Below, piece by piece: positions 9,812-19,969 of a stretch of 64,000 nucleotides of DNA. Position 1 is the stretch's first letter; every line of letters begins with the position of its first letter. This DNA is from Thinopyrum elongatum (Eukaryota > Streptophyta > Magnoliopsida > Poales > Poaceae): the NCBI GenBank assembly GCA_011799875.1, contig CM022301.1:11117570-11181569 (forward strand), read 5' to 3'. The notes beneath the pieces are model-generated. The model made no database searches, was not told the DNA's origin, and was given only the letters and a program-made list of their open reading frames with translations. The position numbers and the translations under genes are program-made.

Positions 9812-12800
9812 ATGGCGGCGATAGGCGGCCACCCTTACTCGCCAAGTGACCTGGAGCTCCCCGGTTTCGTGCCGCAGCAGCTTTCACCTCTCCAACTCGT
9901 GGTGCCCCTCATAGGCACTTCCCTCTTGGTCATCACGGTGATCTGGCTTGTCTCAGGCCGTGTCCTTAATACCGGTAACTACTGCAAACACCAAATTTAT
10001 CCTTCCATCATACATACATACATATATACTATTAGGTTTGTCTTGCTTGAGTCAAATTTTGTAAAATTTATATTTATCAATATTTACAATATCAAATAAA
10101 TACAATATGAAAATGTATTCCATGATAAATCTAATGATATTAATACGGTAAGGTGACTGTCGGTACTTTTCTCTATAATAAACTGGATGGACGTGAAACA
10201 AACCTAATATGCAAAGTAACAAAGAAATGGAGAGTTTGTTCCATGCAAATTAACACTCCCCATGATCTCTTGATTGATCTTCGTCTCTTCCAGGAAGATC
10301 GGACAGATTATCCAAGGCCGGCCGTTTGATCATGTGCTGGTGGGCAATCACTGGGTTGACCAACCTAATCATCGAAGCATCCTTCCTCTTCACCCCTAAT
10401 TACCTTACCAAGAAAAGCCCCAGTTTTTTTTATGAAATATGTAAGTTCTGGCTGATTTACTAGTAGAAAACAAGGCTTTTGTCCCGGTTCCAGAGGGCCT
10501 TTAGTCCCGGTTCTGGAACCGGGACAAAAGGGTCGGGACTAAAGCCTCTAACCTTTAGTCCCGGTTCGCTTACGAACCGGGACTAAAGGGGCTCCACGTG
10601 GCCGCCGGCTGGAGCGGGGCTGGAGGACCTTTAGTCCCGGTTGGTGTTACCAACCGGGACTACAGGTGGAGCCCACCAACCAGGACTAAAGGAATTTTTT
10701 TGAATTTTTTTTGAATTTTTTTTGAATTTTTTTCTTCTAATTTTTAAATCTTTGAATTATTTGACAATTTAATCTCTAATCACCCCTCCTCACTGCTTCA
10801 GAATTTAATCTCTAATATCTAATCAGCACTCATTCCAAATCGTCTAACTTCCCGGCTGGTCACCCATCCTCTCACTACTCCAGCCCGAGCACGCTTAACT
10901 TTCAGGTTCTATCACCCCTAGTTTCCAAGTCTGCACTTGTTGTTTTATTGACAATAGTAAGCTATCAATCCTGTTAACCCTTAGGTCTTGATGTCACATG
11001 ATTTAATTTTTTGAATTCCAAACAATTATTAAAATAAACAACAATGATTAATTTAAAAACTCTAAAATACTTCAAAAAAAAGGAAAAAAATTACAAAAAA
11101 ATCAAAAAATTTCAAAAAATCCAAAATAATACAAAAAATTCAAAATAAAATAAAATAAGTAATAATAATATTGAATTTCAATGAAAATAAAATAAGTAAT
11201 ATTATTATTATTATGCCATTTATTCATTTAATATCTTTAAATCTATAAATCAAAATTCGACAAATAATATATCCATTATTATCAGAAAAATGTGACCATG
11301 ATGTCACACGCTTCACCGTTTGAGTTTGAAATTATTATTCTAAAAACCAATAATTATTTAGTAACACTAATATTTATTGAATAAGTAGTTTGACCACTGT
11401 TTGACCAGAGTTTGACCATATTTCATTTTTTTAAACTTATATTAACTGAAGAATTTTTGTGTGTTCAATATGAACCATTCAAAGGCACATCCTTAAATTT
11501 CAACTTTTTTTGACTTCATTTGCTTTTTTTCTTGTATTTAATGATTCTTTGAGCTAAATTAGACTGAAATTGAAAAGCACTACAAATGAACTCTGAAAAC
11601 CCTGAAACTTGGCATGGTATCATCATTTCACCCAAATAGCTTGTGCTAAAAATTTGAGAGGGTTATGGCAAAAACTGAATGCACTTCGTGTACAAACTGG
11701 ACCATCTCTTTCAAAGTAACAGGGTTTCGGACGAAAACTCAGCTGTTACAAAGACATTTTATTTTTTTAATCTTATTTCAACTGAAGATTTTTTGTGTGT
11801 TCAATATGAACCATTCAAAGCCACATCCTTAAATTTCAACCCTTTTTCACTTTATTTGCTATTTTTTCATGCATTTAATGATTCTTTGAGCTAAATTAGC
11901 CTGAAATTGAAAAGCACTACAAATGAACTCTGAAAACCCTAAACCCGGGACTTAAAACATCTGAAACTCTATTCTAAACAGTAAACACTAAAGGTTCAAA
12001 CCCTAAAACCTAACCCTAAACTTGGAAATCTAAACCCTAGCCCTAAACACTAAAACGTTTAAAACGTCCAAAAACTCAAATTTCCCTTTGGAATTTTGTG
12101 ATTTTAAAAAATTGTCCTAAACCCTAAACCCGGGACTTAAAATGTCCGAAACTATATTCTAAACAGTAAACACCTCGGGTTCAAACCATAAAACCTAACC
12201 CTAAACTCTGAAATCTAAACCTTAGCCCTAAACCCTAAAAACGTCTAAAACGTCCAAAAACTCAATTTTCCCTTTGGAATTTTGTGATTTTAAAAAATTG
12301 TCCTAAACCCTAAACCCGGGACTTAAAACGTCCGAAACTGTATTCTAAACAATAAACACCTCGGGTTCAAACCATAAAACCTAACCCTAAACTCTGAAAT
12401 CTAAACTCTAGCCCTAAACCCTAAAAACGTCTAAAACGTCCAAAAACTCTATTTTTCTTTTGGAATTTGGTGATTTTAAAAAATTGTCGAAACGGAAAAC
12501 TTGTTGTTTCTTCGGATCAAACTTTTTTTTTCTGCAAATTTTGATATATTATTTGTATTTTTCTGAATTAGGATGATTTAGTTATGATTTTTCGAAGTTT
12601 AATGTGGTAAAAGGCTTTAGTCCCGGTTGGTGTCTCCAACCAGGACTAAAGATAGACCTTTAGTCCCGGTTAAAGACATCAACCGGGACTAAAGGGCTGG
12701 GAGAAAAATTTGAAAATTGAAAAAAAAAATTTGAATTTTTTTCAGTCCCGGTTGGTACCTCCAACCGGGACTAAAGGGACCTTTAGTCCCGGTTGGAGGT

Positions 12801-15800
12801 ACCAACCGGGACTGAAGGTGCTGGCACAGTTCGAAGCCGATCGAAAACCCTTTAGTCCTGGTTGGTGTCTCCAACCGGGACTAAAGGTCCCGTTCGAACC
12901 GGGACTAATACCTGCGCCGCTTGAACTGGGACTAATGCTCACATTAGTCCCGGTTCGTAACGCAACCGTGACTATTGCTCCGATCCGACTTGGACGAAAG
13001 CCCTGTTTTCTACTAGTGATTATGTCCTCCCACCGTATCCATCATCTTGAAATGACGATCTTAATTTTTTTGAGTAACTAACTGCATGAATGCTACATCT
13101 TCAGGGAAAGAGTACAGCAAAGCTGACTCCAGATATGCCGCCAGGGACACCACAATCGTCGCGATCGAAGTCATTGCGGTTTTTTTACGAGGCCCTGCAT
13201 CACTTCTTGCTATGTACGTCTCCTTGTTACATTTTACAGCTACTCATTTTCTCTTCATTACACTGTCTATTCCTGGCAAAACAACAGAGATTAAATTTTG
13301 CTTGACCTGTTAGTTTGTAGCTAGCTCGACGAATTTGTCAGACCACCAGAATGAATCCAGTTTTGTTTCTAGGCCTTTGATTCATAGTATAGGATATCAT
13401 GAGAATAGAAAAATCATTGGAAGTGAGATGCCATGCATCTCAAATCCTATAGGGAAAGAGGTGTTATTTGGTTCAGCATATATTATTTTTTCCATTGAGT
13501 CTAGACTAATGTTTATCTTCCTTTGAAATACAAAGGATTGGTTCTATCACGTACAAAAGTAATATTTTATTCCTGCAAATCATAGGGCTTCAAAAGAGTT
13601 TATCCTACCAGATTCTGAAATTCCCACAAAATTCCTGTAAACCAATGGAGACCTAAAATTCTCGAAATAGGCTTTCGCCCCGCTTTATAGATAAAACAAC
13701 AACCAAGGAAAGTACATGACCGAACGATACAAGATGGTGAGGTTGCCCTCTTACACAGCTGATCCCAGGATAATCGGATCATGCAGAACGCCCGCGCCTA
13801 CCAACATAGAACACAGGAAGAAATGAACACTCCGCCACCCTATGACCTAGTACACCAAAGCTCCATGACAACGCCCTCAAGAGGGAAGATGGCACCAAGC
13901 GTCGCCGCTGCCGAGTCCACAACGGACAAATGTCTTCACCCGGAGCCCGGACACGGAGAGAAGAACCACGACGACGTCTTCATGAAGAGTGCAGCACCCA
14001 CGGGCGACGCCGTCGTCGGCGCCAGGCGCGGAGCTTTCGCTCGGCATCTCACCCGTGCCACCACGAGGTCGCTAGGACGAGTGCGATGAGGTCAGATCCC
14101 CAGAGCCGGATCAGGGCAACGCCCCTGTGGGACAGAGGGCATGCCCGGGCTACCCAACACTACACCTCCTGTCGCCCGCACAACCAGGAAGGAGAGCCAC
14201 CACCGCCGCGATGGTGCCCGTCGACGAGCAAACCATGCGGACCCTCAAGACGTACTTCTATCGTGGTTCTTGGTTGCATATATAGTTGAGTCCATCTTTA
14301 ACATAAAACAAAACAAAAAGTACCAAATAAATGGCCAGCACACCCTCAAGCATTCGGTTTGCATAGCCAACACTCACTTACGTACTCCTCCATCGATGCT
14401 CATATTGACCCCTAATTACTCATCTACCATTTTCTTTTAGGTATTGCCTCTAACAATGGTGTACTTCACCGATAGTACTAAGTGCCTTAACCTAATATGG
14501 TTAGAGGAGTATTTCCCTTCGCTATAGTTTTCTTATCGGCTTCCAATCGTCTATCGATTCATTGCATTAGATTATAGCATTGGTAAATGCATTGAAGACT
14601 AATAGATTTAAATTAGGCATAATATGTACTTGCCATTTATAGATCAACCAGTAATCAACATGGCATACAAAAACAAATCATGTGAGATATGTCTACATGC
14701 AACAATGGTGATATATCGGTTGTGTTTTTTTAAGATACAAAGTTCCATCAGATACATGATATGTTTAAATATTGCTTGTAGATCTAGCAGTTTGTAATCT
14801 ACTTAAATCGACGGTTCACTATATCAAAAACTACTACATGTTTTATAGATATCCTATATCGTGTATACATAAATAGTTCATCTCCACTACCTATATTATC
14901 GTAATATGCACACATGTCATCTCATCAAAGGCCAACCACAACATGTACTCCTTCCGTCCACGAATAAGTGTACATATAGAAATTTTAGAACATATTATAA
15001 GTGGAGTAAAAAATGCATTGAGAAGGTGCAAGCCACCATCTCTCTCCTCTTTAATTATCACATCACCAGTAAGCTAAGAGCATGGTTAATAGTATAGCCA
15101 GCCACTAGCGATATGATATTGCCACATCATGTATAGTCTAGTTTCTAGCCGTCAAGTACAATAGTTGTATATAATTATGTACTACTTTATTGATACATGG
15201 CCCACCTTACTATCTCACAACATGTCTAGGAGCGTGTGCTGCAGTCAGCTGTTAATCAGTAATCCACTTCTCTTCTCTGTCCTTCAACTCATAAAAAATA
15301 TAACATTTAAACTCTTACAGCCCACCTACGTCATCCTATTGTACTTGCTCTAAGTGCATGTTGAAAGTGAGAAGACCATGTATTGAATGTTATTGGTCTT
15401 GATTACTGTGTGATGAGAGAGGCATAATTTTTCCTACTTTAAAGTGCATTGGAAAGATAGAAGTACACTTTTTTGTGGACAAATTTTGAATGACAAACAT
15501 ACACTTATTCGCGGACGGAGAGAGTATGAGAATTTTTTTCAATTATTAGTTGATCTCATGAACACATCCCATCTCACCACACATGGCACCTCATCAAAGC
15601 TCCATTCAACAAGTCAAGATGCATGGGAAAATGTTTTCTATTATATTATGCAGATTACATTCAAAATATTTTTGGGATAATTGGTTTTATGCCCCTAGTA
15701 GGGTCACACTCGGCTAGTTTACCCCTAGTTTTCGAAAACACGCGTTCCTGCCCAAACCACTTTGCTCGTCTTATACTTTTGCCCTTTGACCGTTTGACCG

Positions 15801-17145
15801 TCATTTTAAAAACTTCATAACAAATTCATACTAACTTAGAAAAATGCAAATAATATATCAAAATGTTCAGAAAAACATCACCTATATGTGCATGGCATTT
15901 GCATTCATGAGAAAAGTGTTGGAAAGTCGCCATCTCAATTTGAGCTCATATAGGTGATGGGGACTTTCCAACACTTTTGTCATGAATGCAAATGGCATGC
16001 ACATATAGGTGATGTTTTTCTGAACATTTTGATATCTTATTAGAACTTTTCTGAGTTAGTATGAATTTTTTATGAAGCTATCAAAATGATGGTCAAACCG
16101 TCAAAGGGCAAAAGCATAAGACAAGCAAAGTGGTTTGGGCAGGAACGTGTATTTTTGAAAACTAGGGGTAAACCAGCTGAGTGTGACCCAACTAGGGGCA
16201 TAAAATCAGTTATCCCAATATTTTTTGACTAAAAAATATATAGTATTCATGTTTAGTTTTAGTTCTTATATTATTAATACAACTATGCATTTTTCATGTA
16301 ATTAAATAACTGAAATATATTGCAATCGATTCATGCAGCAACGTGCGGGGTATTCTCTAGTTTTTATAACTTTTAGCACATTTCTATATTTCTTCCATTG
16401 TGCTTTATAGATTTTTAGTACTAGACTAGAAAGTGGGGCGTTTTGGTGACCGAGCTCCAGAAATATTCAAAATTCAAACTTTCCAATTTAAAAAAAAATC
16501 TGAAAAAAATATGCAAGCATGCAAGGATGAAATGTATATGTGCGTAAAAATTCAGAAAGAATTACCTTGAAATGTGACCTGTACAAAAAATAAAATAGAT
16601 TCATGGACTTTGAGGATGAATAGTATCATGTTCTAAAAAACCCCATTTTTTTTTTGCAGAACCCTCATTTCAACGTATTTCATTCTAAAAATTTACACAT
16701 ATGTACATTATGCCTCCATGCATATCAATATTTTTTTTAGATTTTTTTGAAACATAGAAATATGAATTTTGAAAATTGCAAATGGAGGCCTCCATGGAGC
16801 TTGGCCTCAAAAAGCAATTTTCGTAGACTAGATAGATACCATTAATTGCATCTTTTATTTATTTTATCTTACCACAAGTTTGCTTCTTGCAGCTATGCTA
16901 TTGCTTCCAGAAAGTCCTACGGCTACATTCTACAGTTCAGTGTATGTATGGGCCACCTCTACGCAATGTTGGTTTACTACATTACTGCCTACGTAGACGG
17001 CAGGAACTTCTGCGTCAGTCCATTCTACTTCTGGACATATTTTGTTGGTGCAAACTCTCCGTGGGTTGTGATTCCAACGCTGATAGCAATGAGCTGGAAG
17101 TTGATAAGCCAATCATTTCATTCTTCCAAGGCGAATCAAGACTAA
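9812..17145 (+). CDS. Emopamil-binding protein-like (sterol delta8-delta7 isomerase family), 4 exons
   Basis: Exons are 9812-9974, 10294-10440, 13105-13213 and 16893-17145. All introns are GT-AG and phases fit (1, 1, 2), giving 223 residues, the same length as Arabidopsis HYD1 as I recall it. The family isomerises the sterol delta8 bond to delta7 in the ER membrane. Visible marks: HPYSPSDLELPG at the N-terminus, a hydrophobic segment near 27-47, MCWWAITGLT (68-77), WKEYSKADSRY (104-114), GPASLLA (133-139) and GANSPWVVIP (192-201). Residues equivalent to human Glu81, Glu123, Asn194 and Trp197 are present (Glu82, Glu125, Asn194, Trp197). Those equivalent to His77 and Thr126 are Asn78 and Ala128, so isomerase activity is doubtful. 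Introns 2 and 3 are swollen by transposons; the Copia element sits just upstream. It is probably a divergent paralog, possibly binding sterols without catalysis. The family call is firm; the function is not. Confidence 0.9.
11434..11940. repeat. Duplicated ~180-bp block inside the CACTA element
   Basis: 11434-11610 and 11768-11940 share GTGTGTTCAATATGAACC, TTAATGATTCTTTGAGC and AAAAGCACTACAAATGAAC in the same order and spacing. They are direct copies with minor changes. Confidence 0.8.
11936..12490. repeat. Three tandem ~185-bp units inside the CACTA element
   Basis: The marker AAACCCGGGACTTAAAA begins at 11941, 12126 and 12312, giving spacings of 185 and 186 bp. Each unit holds several AACCCTAAA-like words, which look telomeric in short view but are irregular here. 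Confidence 0.85.
13370..13653. mobile_element. Probable hAT-type MITE relic in intron 3
   Basis: The left end AGGCCTTTGATTCATAG and the right end, read inward as GGTCTCCATTGGTTTACAG, are imperfect inverted repeats. The GAGATGCCATGCATCTC core is a small palindrome. The style resembles abundant Triticeae MITEs with GGCCCTTTGGTTCATAGG ends. I cannot define the target duplication. Confidence 0.5.
13654..14300. repeat. GC-rich unclassified repeat in intron 3
   Basis: A CGCCCCGCTTTATAGAT stretch followed by GC-rich sequence with short frames on both strands. The style resembles 3' ends of non-LTR elements elsewhere in Triticeae and the block at 53260-54480, but I find no coding motif. The class is not established. 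Confidence 0.3.
14948..15524. mobile_element. Stowaway/mariner-like element (interrupted)
   Basis: The ends are CTCCTTCCGTCCACGAATAA and, read inward from the right, CTCTCTCCGTCCGCGAATAA. TA duplications lie at 14946-14947 and 15525-15526. A second MITE (15078-15350) is nested in it. Confidence 0.75.
15078..15350. mobile_element. Tourist-like (Harbinger-type) MITE
   Basis: Inverted ends are GAGCATGGTTAATAG and, inward from the right, GAGCAAGTACAATAG. A 3-bp TAA duplication lies at 15075-15077 and 15351-15353. It is nested in the mariner-like element at 14948-15524. Confidence 0.75.
15674..16216. mobile_element. Foldback Mutator-type MITE, 543 bp
   Basis: The two halves are near-complete inverted repeats of about 250 bp each: GGGATAATTGGTTTTATGCC opens and GGCATAAAATCAGTTATCCC closes, and the inner arms meet near 15940 around GAGAAAAGTGTTGGAAAGTC. 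A perfect 9-bp target duplication AATATTTTT lies at 15665-15673 and 16217-16225. The 9-bp duplication supports Mutator-type transposition. No coding capacity. Confidence 0.85.
16335..16360 (+). mobile_element. Helitron-like 3' terminus 1
   Basis: A GCAGCAACGTGC hairpin-like motif is followed, about 10 nt on, by CTAG (16357-16360) and then T, the layout of a Helitron 3' end. The stem is short and decayed. No 5' end was found. Confidence 0.4.
16434..16818. mobile_element. Second long-inverted-repeat MITE in intron 3
   Basis: The left arm (GACCGAGCTCCAGAAATATT, then a run of AAAATCTGAAAAAAATATGC) pairs imperfectly with the right arm, read inward as GGCCAAGCTCCATGGAGGCC then AAAAATCTAAAAAAAATATTG. 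Arms are about 190 bp. Exact ends and target duplication are unclear. Confidence 0.55.
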
Positions 17146-17317
17146 GTAAACCAACGCTGATAGCAATAAGGAGCTCGAAGTTGATACTAGGAATGTTCCT
17201 GTGACGTGTTTTCCATGATACAATGATTCCTCTGTTTCAAGCACAATTGTAATTGAAAAAAAAATTACTTATTTTTTAAGAGAGGATGGGTCCCTACGGA
17301 CCCGTTGCTTTATTAAA
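17146..17317 (+). other. Probable 3' UTR and flank of EBP-like gene
   Basis: The stop codon is followed by a partly repeated copy of coding sequence: AACGCTGATAGCAAT occurs at about 17078 inside exon 4 and again at about 17153. After about 17250 an A-rich tract appears. No clear AATAAA signal. Confidence 0.4.
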
Positions 17318-17345
17318 CTAGATAATTTCCCACGTGTTGCAGCCG
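17318..17345 (-). mobile_element. Helitron-like 3' terminus 2 (minus strand)
   Basis: Read on the minus strand, CGGCTGCAACACGTGGG is followed by ATTAT and CTAG, then T. If real, the element extends rightward from here; its 5' end is not identified. The stem is imperfect. Confidence 0.4.
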
Positions 17346-18833
17346 AAAAATAAGCTAATAAAGAGTTTAGATGTAAACAATAAACAAATGGTTCCGAAAT
17401 ATTAAAACTACTAATGTTATGCTAGTGTGGAATGGTAATAATACCATGTAGTGCGTGAAAACAAAAGGTGACCGTAGGCAGAGGCGATTGTATAAAGAAG
17501 TCGAAGATGCTTATTTCCTTCTAATCAGCTGAGCTACACATTAAAACAAACATCATTTGCTTGTTTTTTTGTTTCTGAAGGTTGCAACCGCTAAAATGTA
17601 TGTAACACCTCAAAAGATTTATCTAACTGTAAACAAATCATTAAAAGGTAATACTAAATGAATCTTTATTGAAGCACATGGCACTAAGTACTCCATTCGT
17701 CCTAAAATACGTGACTCAACTTTGTACTAACTTTAGTACAAAGTTAGTGTAAAGTTGAGCCACTTTTTTTGGGATGGAGGGAGTAGCATATTAGCGCCAC
17801 ATTGTTTTTGTTTGTTATTCCTCTTTCCATTGTGCAGTCAGCCAAAATGAACAAAGCAATTATATGATAGATCAAGAGTTCTAATTCATATGAAGTATCC
17901 AAACTTACAATTGACATTAGGGAAAATACAAACATAGAAAGATATGTCCAGAAGTATTTTCCTCTTGGTCCTTCATGTAGAATTAAGTCTTGGTCCCCAG
18001 GAGAGCCAAGCAACTCCGCAATGAAATATTAGTATAGTTGTCAACTGAAGCTCATGAGAAAATTATGACAAAACTATGCATCCATTTATATGGCATCAGT
18101 GTATTACTTGTGGCAATGTGCTACCGTAGAAATGGAAAATCATCACGCAAAAATAATAATATCATAGGAACCAACAAACCTTATGGGAAAACATAACAAT
18201 CGTATTGTCTATTCTATATTTATCTGCTATGGCAGACACAAAATCATTTGCAATAATAAATTTATATTTGATATTTGTCACACAACTACGCCAGTGCAAG
18301 AAATACCATGTACGCGAGTAATCATATGATAGACACTTTATTATCCTCTAGAGAGCAATAAAATGTAAGTTGAACATGGTACAGAATAACAGGAATAGAA
18401 CATTAGAATTACTATGATGCATGCCTGTTTATAATTGGCCAAAATCTATCATTTTAGGTGCCTCTGCTTGCAGGCATTTTTCTGTACGGTGGAGGGCAAC
18501 CATGGCGACCTAAGAAATGAAACTGCTACCTGCCAAAGGGATGCAAATAATACAATAGGTTGAGACAAGTTTCTTCAAATAGATAAAAAATATATTACCT
18601 GGCTCACTGCTCAATCTACATGAGCATTCCCACGGTTCCAACTCTCATATGTGTGACGAATAATTCAATAGACACCAAAATATGAATATGCCTCTTTGAC
18701 TTTATGATATCTAATCAGTGAAAGAACAAAACACATTATCTGCGGTGATGTGCAAGGATATATATGACCACGGAAACAATTATGCATATGTAGGTACTGA
18801 GAGATTCATTGTATTGTCATGATTGCAAATGAC
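17346..18833. other. Unclassified AT-rich stretch, possible Helitron body
   Basis: No gene recognised apart from the Stowaway MITE at 17691. A minus frame at 17744-18013 (89 codons) matches no family I know and overlaps the MITE. The stretch may belong to the Helitron-like element ending at 17318. Confidence 0.35.
17691..17783. mobile_element. Stowaway MITE (93 bp)
   Basis: Ends CTCCATTCGTCCTAAAATA and GGGATGGAGGGAG, core ACTTTGTACTAACTTTAGTA, and TA duplications at 17689-17690 and 17784-17785. Confidence 0.92.
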
Positions 18834-18835
18834 TA

Positions 18836-18995
18836 CTCCCTCCGTTCCCAAATATTTGTCTTTCTAGAGATTTCAACAAGTGACTACATACGGAACAAAA
18901 TGAGTGAATCTACACTCTAAAATATGTCTACATGCATCCGTATGTTGTGTCCATTTGAAATGTCTAAAAAGACAAATATTTGGGAACGGAGGGAG
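18836..18995. mobile_element. Stowaway MITE (160 bp)
   Basis: Near-perfect inverted ends (CTCCCTCCGTTCCCAAATA at the left and its complement at the right), with TA duplications at 18834-18835 and 18996-18997. Same family as the copies at 1171 and 48925. Confidence 0.95.
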
Positions 18996-19079
18996 TAGAT
19001 CGGAAGTTTTTTCAAAAGAAAAAAAGTACCGAGGGGTTGACTGTATTGGCTAAAATTGACTTTCGGCCCACACTAGGGA

Positions 19080-19462
19080 CGGGGACGCCACAGTGCCTCG
19101 TCTTCTCATGGATCGATGCATCTCAACGCCAGCCGGACGCCGGAGTGCCCTTCCGTTTCCTCCTCCCTGGCATTCTCCTCGCGTCATCCCTCCCCGCGCG
19201 TCACTTTGGAGTCGGTGAGCAATGGACGTGGCGACAGCCGACGGCACTACGCCGCGATCCTCCGCCTCGCTGCCGTCTCTCTCGCTGGTGGCAGCCCTCC
19301 ACGCCGCCGCACTCCGCCTAGGTGCGGTCCTCGCCCCCTCTTATCCACGCATGTTCAACCAGCGGCAACCCGGATTCTTCCCGCAGCGTGTTCGACGAAT
19401 TGCCCGCGCGGGAGCAGACGGTCTCCGCACTTGCCCCGCTGGCCAGGGCCATGTCCGCACCT
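19080..19462 (+). pseudogene. PPR-protein gene fragment 2 (5' part)
   Basis: Two frames joined by a shift near 19335 encode SLPSLSLVAALHAAALR, then LIHACSTSGNPDSSRSVFDE and ELPAREQTVSALA. This is the N-terminal region of a PLS-type PPR protein, close kin to the fragment at 46190. It stops abruptly where NLR sequence begins at about 19463. Upstream a GGGACGGGGACG phrase is shared with the 46-kb copy. Confidence 0.7.
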
Positions 19463-19880
19463 GGACAATCATTTGAAGAAAGGCGTCAAGTTTCTCCAGT
19501 AGGAGATGATGATGGTGCAGGATGCCCTTTGCAAGGTGGCCGAGGTGCCTCGGGACGAGCTCGATGCGCAAATCAAGACCTAGGCAGGAGAAGTGAGAGA
19601 ATTGTCATATGACATGGAGGACTACGTTGACGATTCTATGTTGCGCAAGATGGAGAATGAAGACTGGCCACAAGGAATGACGAGCAGAGTCAGGAAGTTC
19701 ATCGATGTGATCAAAAGTTATTTCCTCAGGGGCAATCATCTCCTCAAATCTCCGAGGCCATCCAAGAAGCCAAAACCTCGCCAAGGACTTGAGAGAGACA
19801 TACGTCAAAGGTACGAGCTTGACATGCCTAGAACTAGCGGTGTGGCTACCATGATCCTTAGTCCTCATGTGATGATGGAG
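19463..19880 (+). pseudogene. NLR coiled-coil (Rx-N) fragment
   Basis: In one frame: LKKGVKFLQ, stop, EMMMVQDALCKVAEVPRDEL, DAQIKT, stop, AGEVRELSYDMEDYVDD, ending RQRYELDMPRTSGVATMIL. This is the N-terminal coiled-coil region of a CC-NBS-LRR immune receptor, including an EDVID-like motif (MEDYVDD). Two in-frame TAG codons (one after LQ, one after IKT) and the absence of NB-ARC and LRR parts make it a relic. It is fused directly to the PPR fragment. Confidence 0.8.
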
Positions 19881-19969
19881 ATGATCGAGGTTTTCTCAAG
19901 ATTTATAATATTTCTCAAGTTATTAACTGAGTGTGGTTATTAATAAACTTCACGCATGGGAAGCAGGAC

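Larger units (their letters stand above)
10458..13018. mobile_element. Non-autonomous CACTA element in EBP-like intron 2
   Basis: The right end reads, inward, CACTAGTAGAAAACAGGGC; the left end is TACTAGTAGAAAACAAGGC, where the first C has become T. The 3-bp target duplication ATT is intact at 10455-10457 and 13019-13021. Subterminal regions are packed with TTTAGTCCCGGTT in both orientations (about 10480-10690 and 12610-12960), typical of this superfamily. No transposase is encoded. It makes up nearly the whole 2664-bp intron; without it the intron would be about 100 bp. Confidence 0.92.

Noticed and set aside
11936..12490. Interstitial telomere repeat
   Set aside because: AACCCTAAA words are irregular and embedded in a 185-bp unit inside a transposon, not a (TTTAGGG)n array.
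13781..14440. Plus-strand frames of 99-119 codons
   Set aside because: Overlapping, Arg/Pro/His-rich, no domain, and inside an intron repeat.
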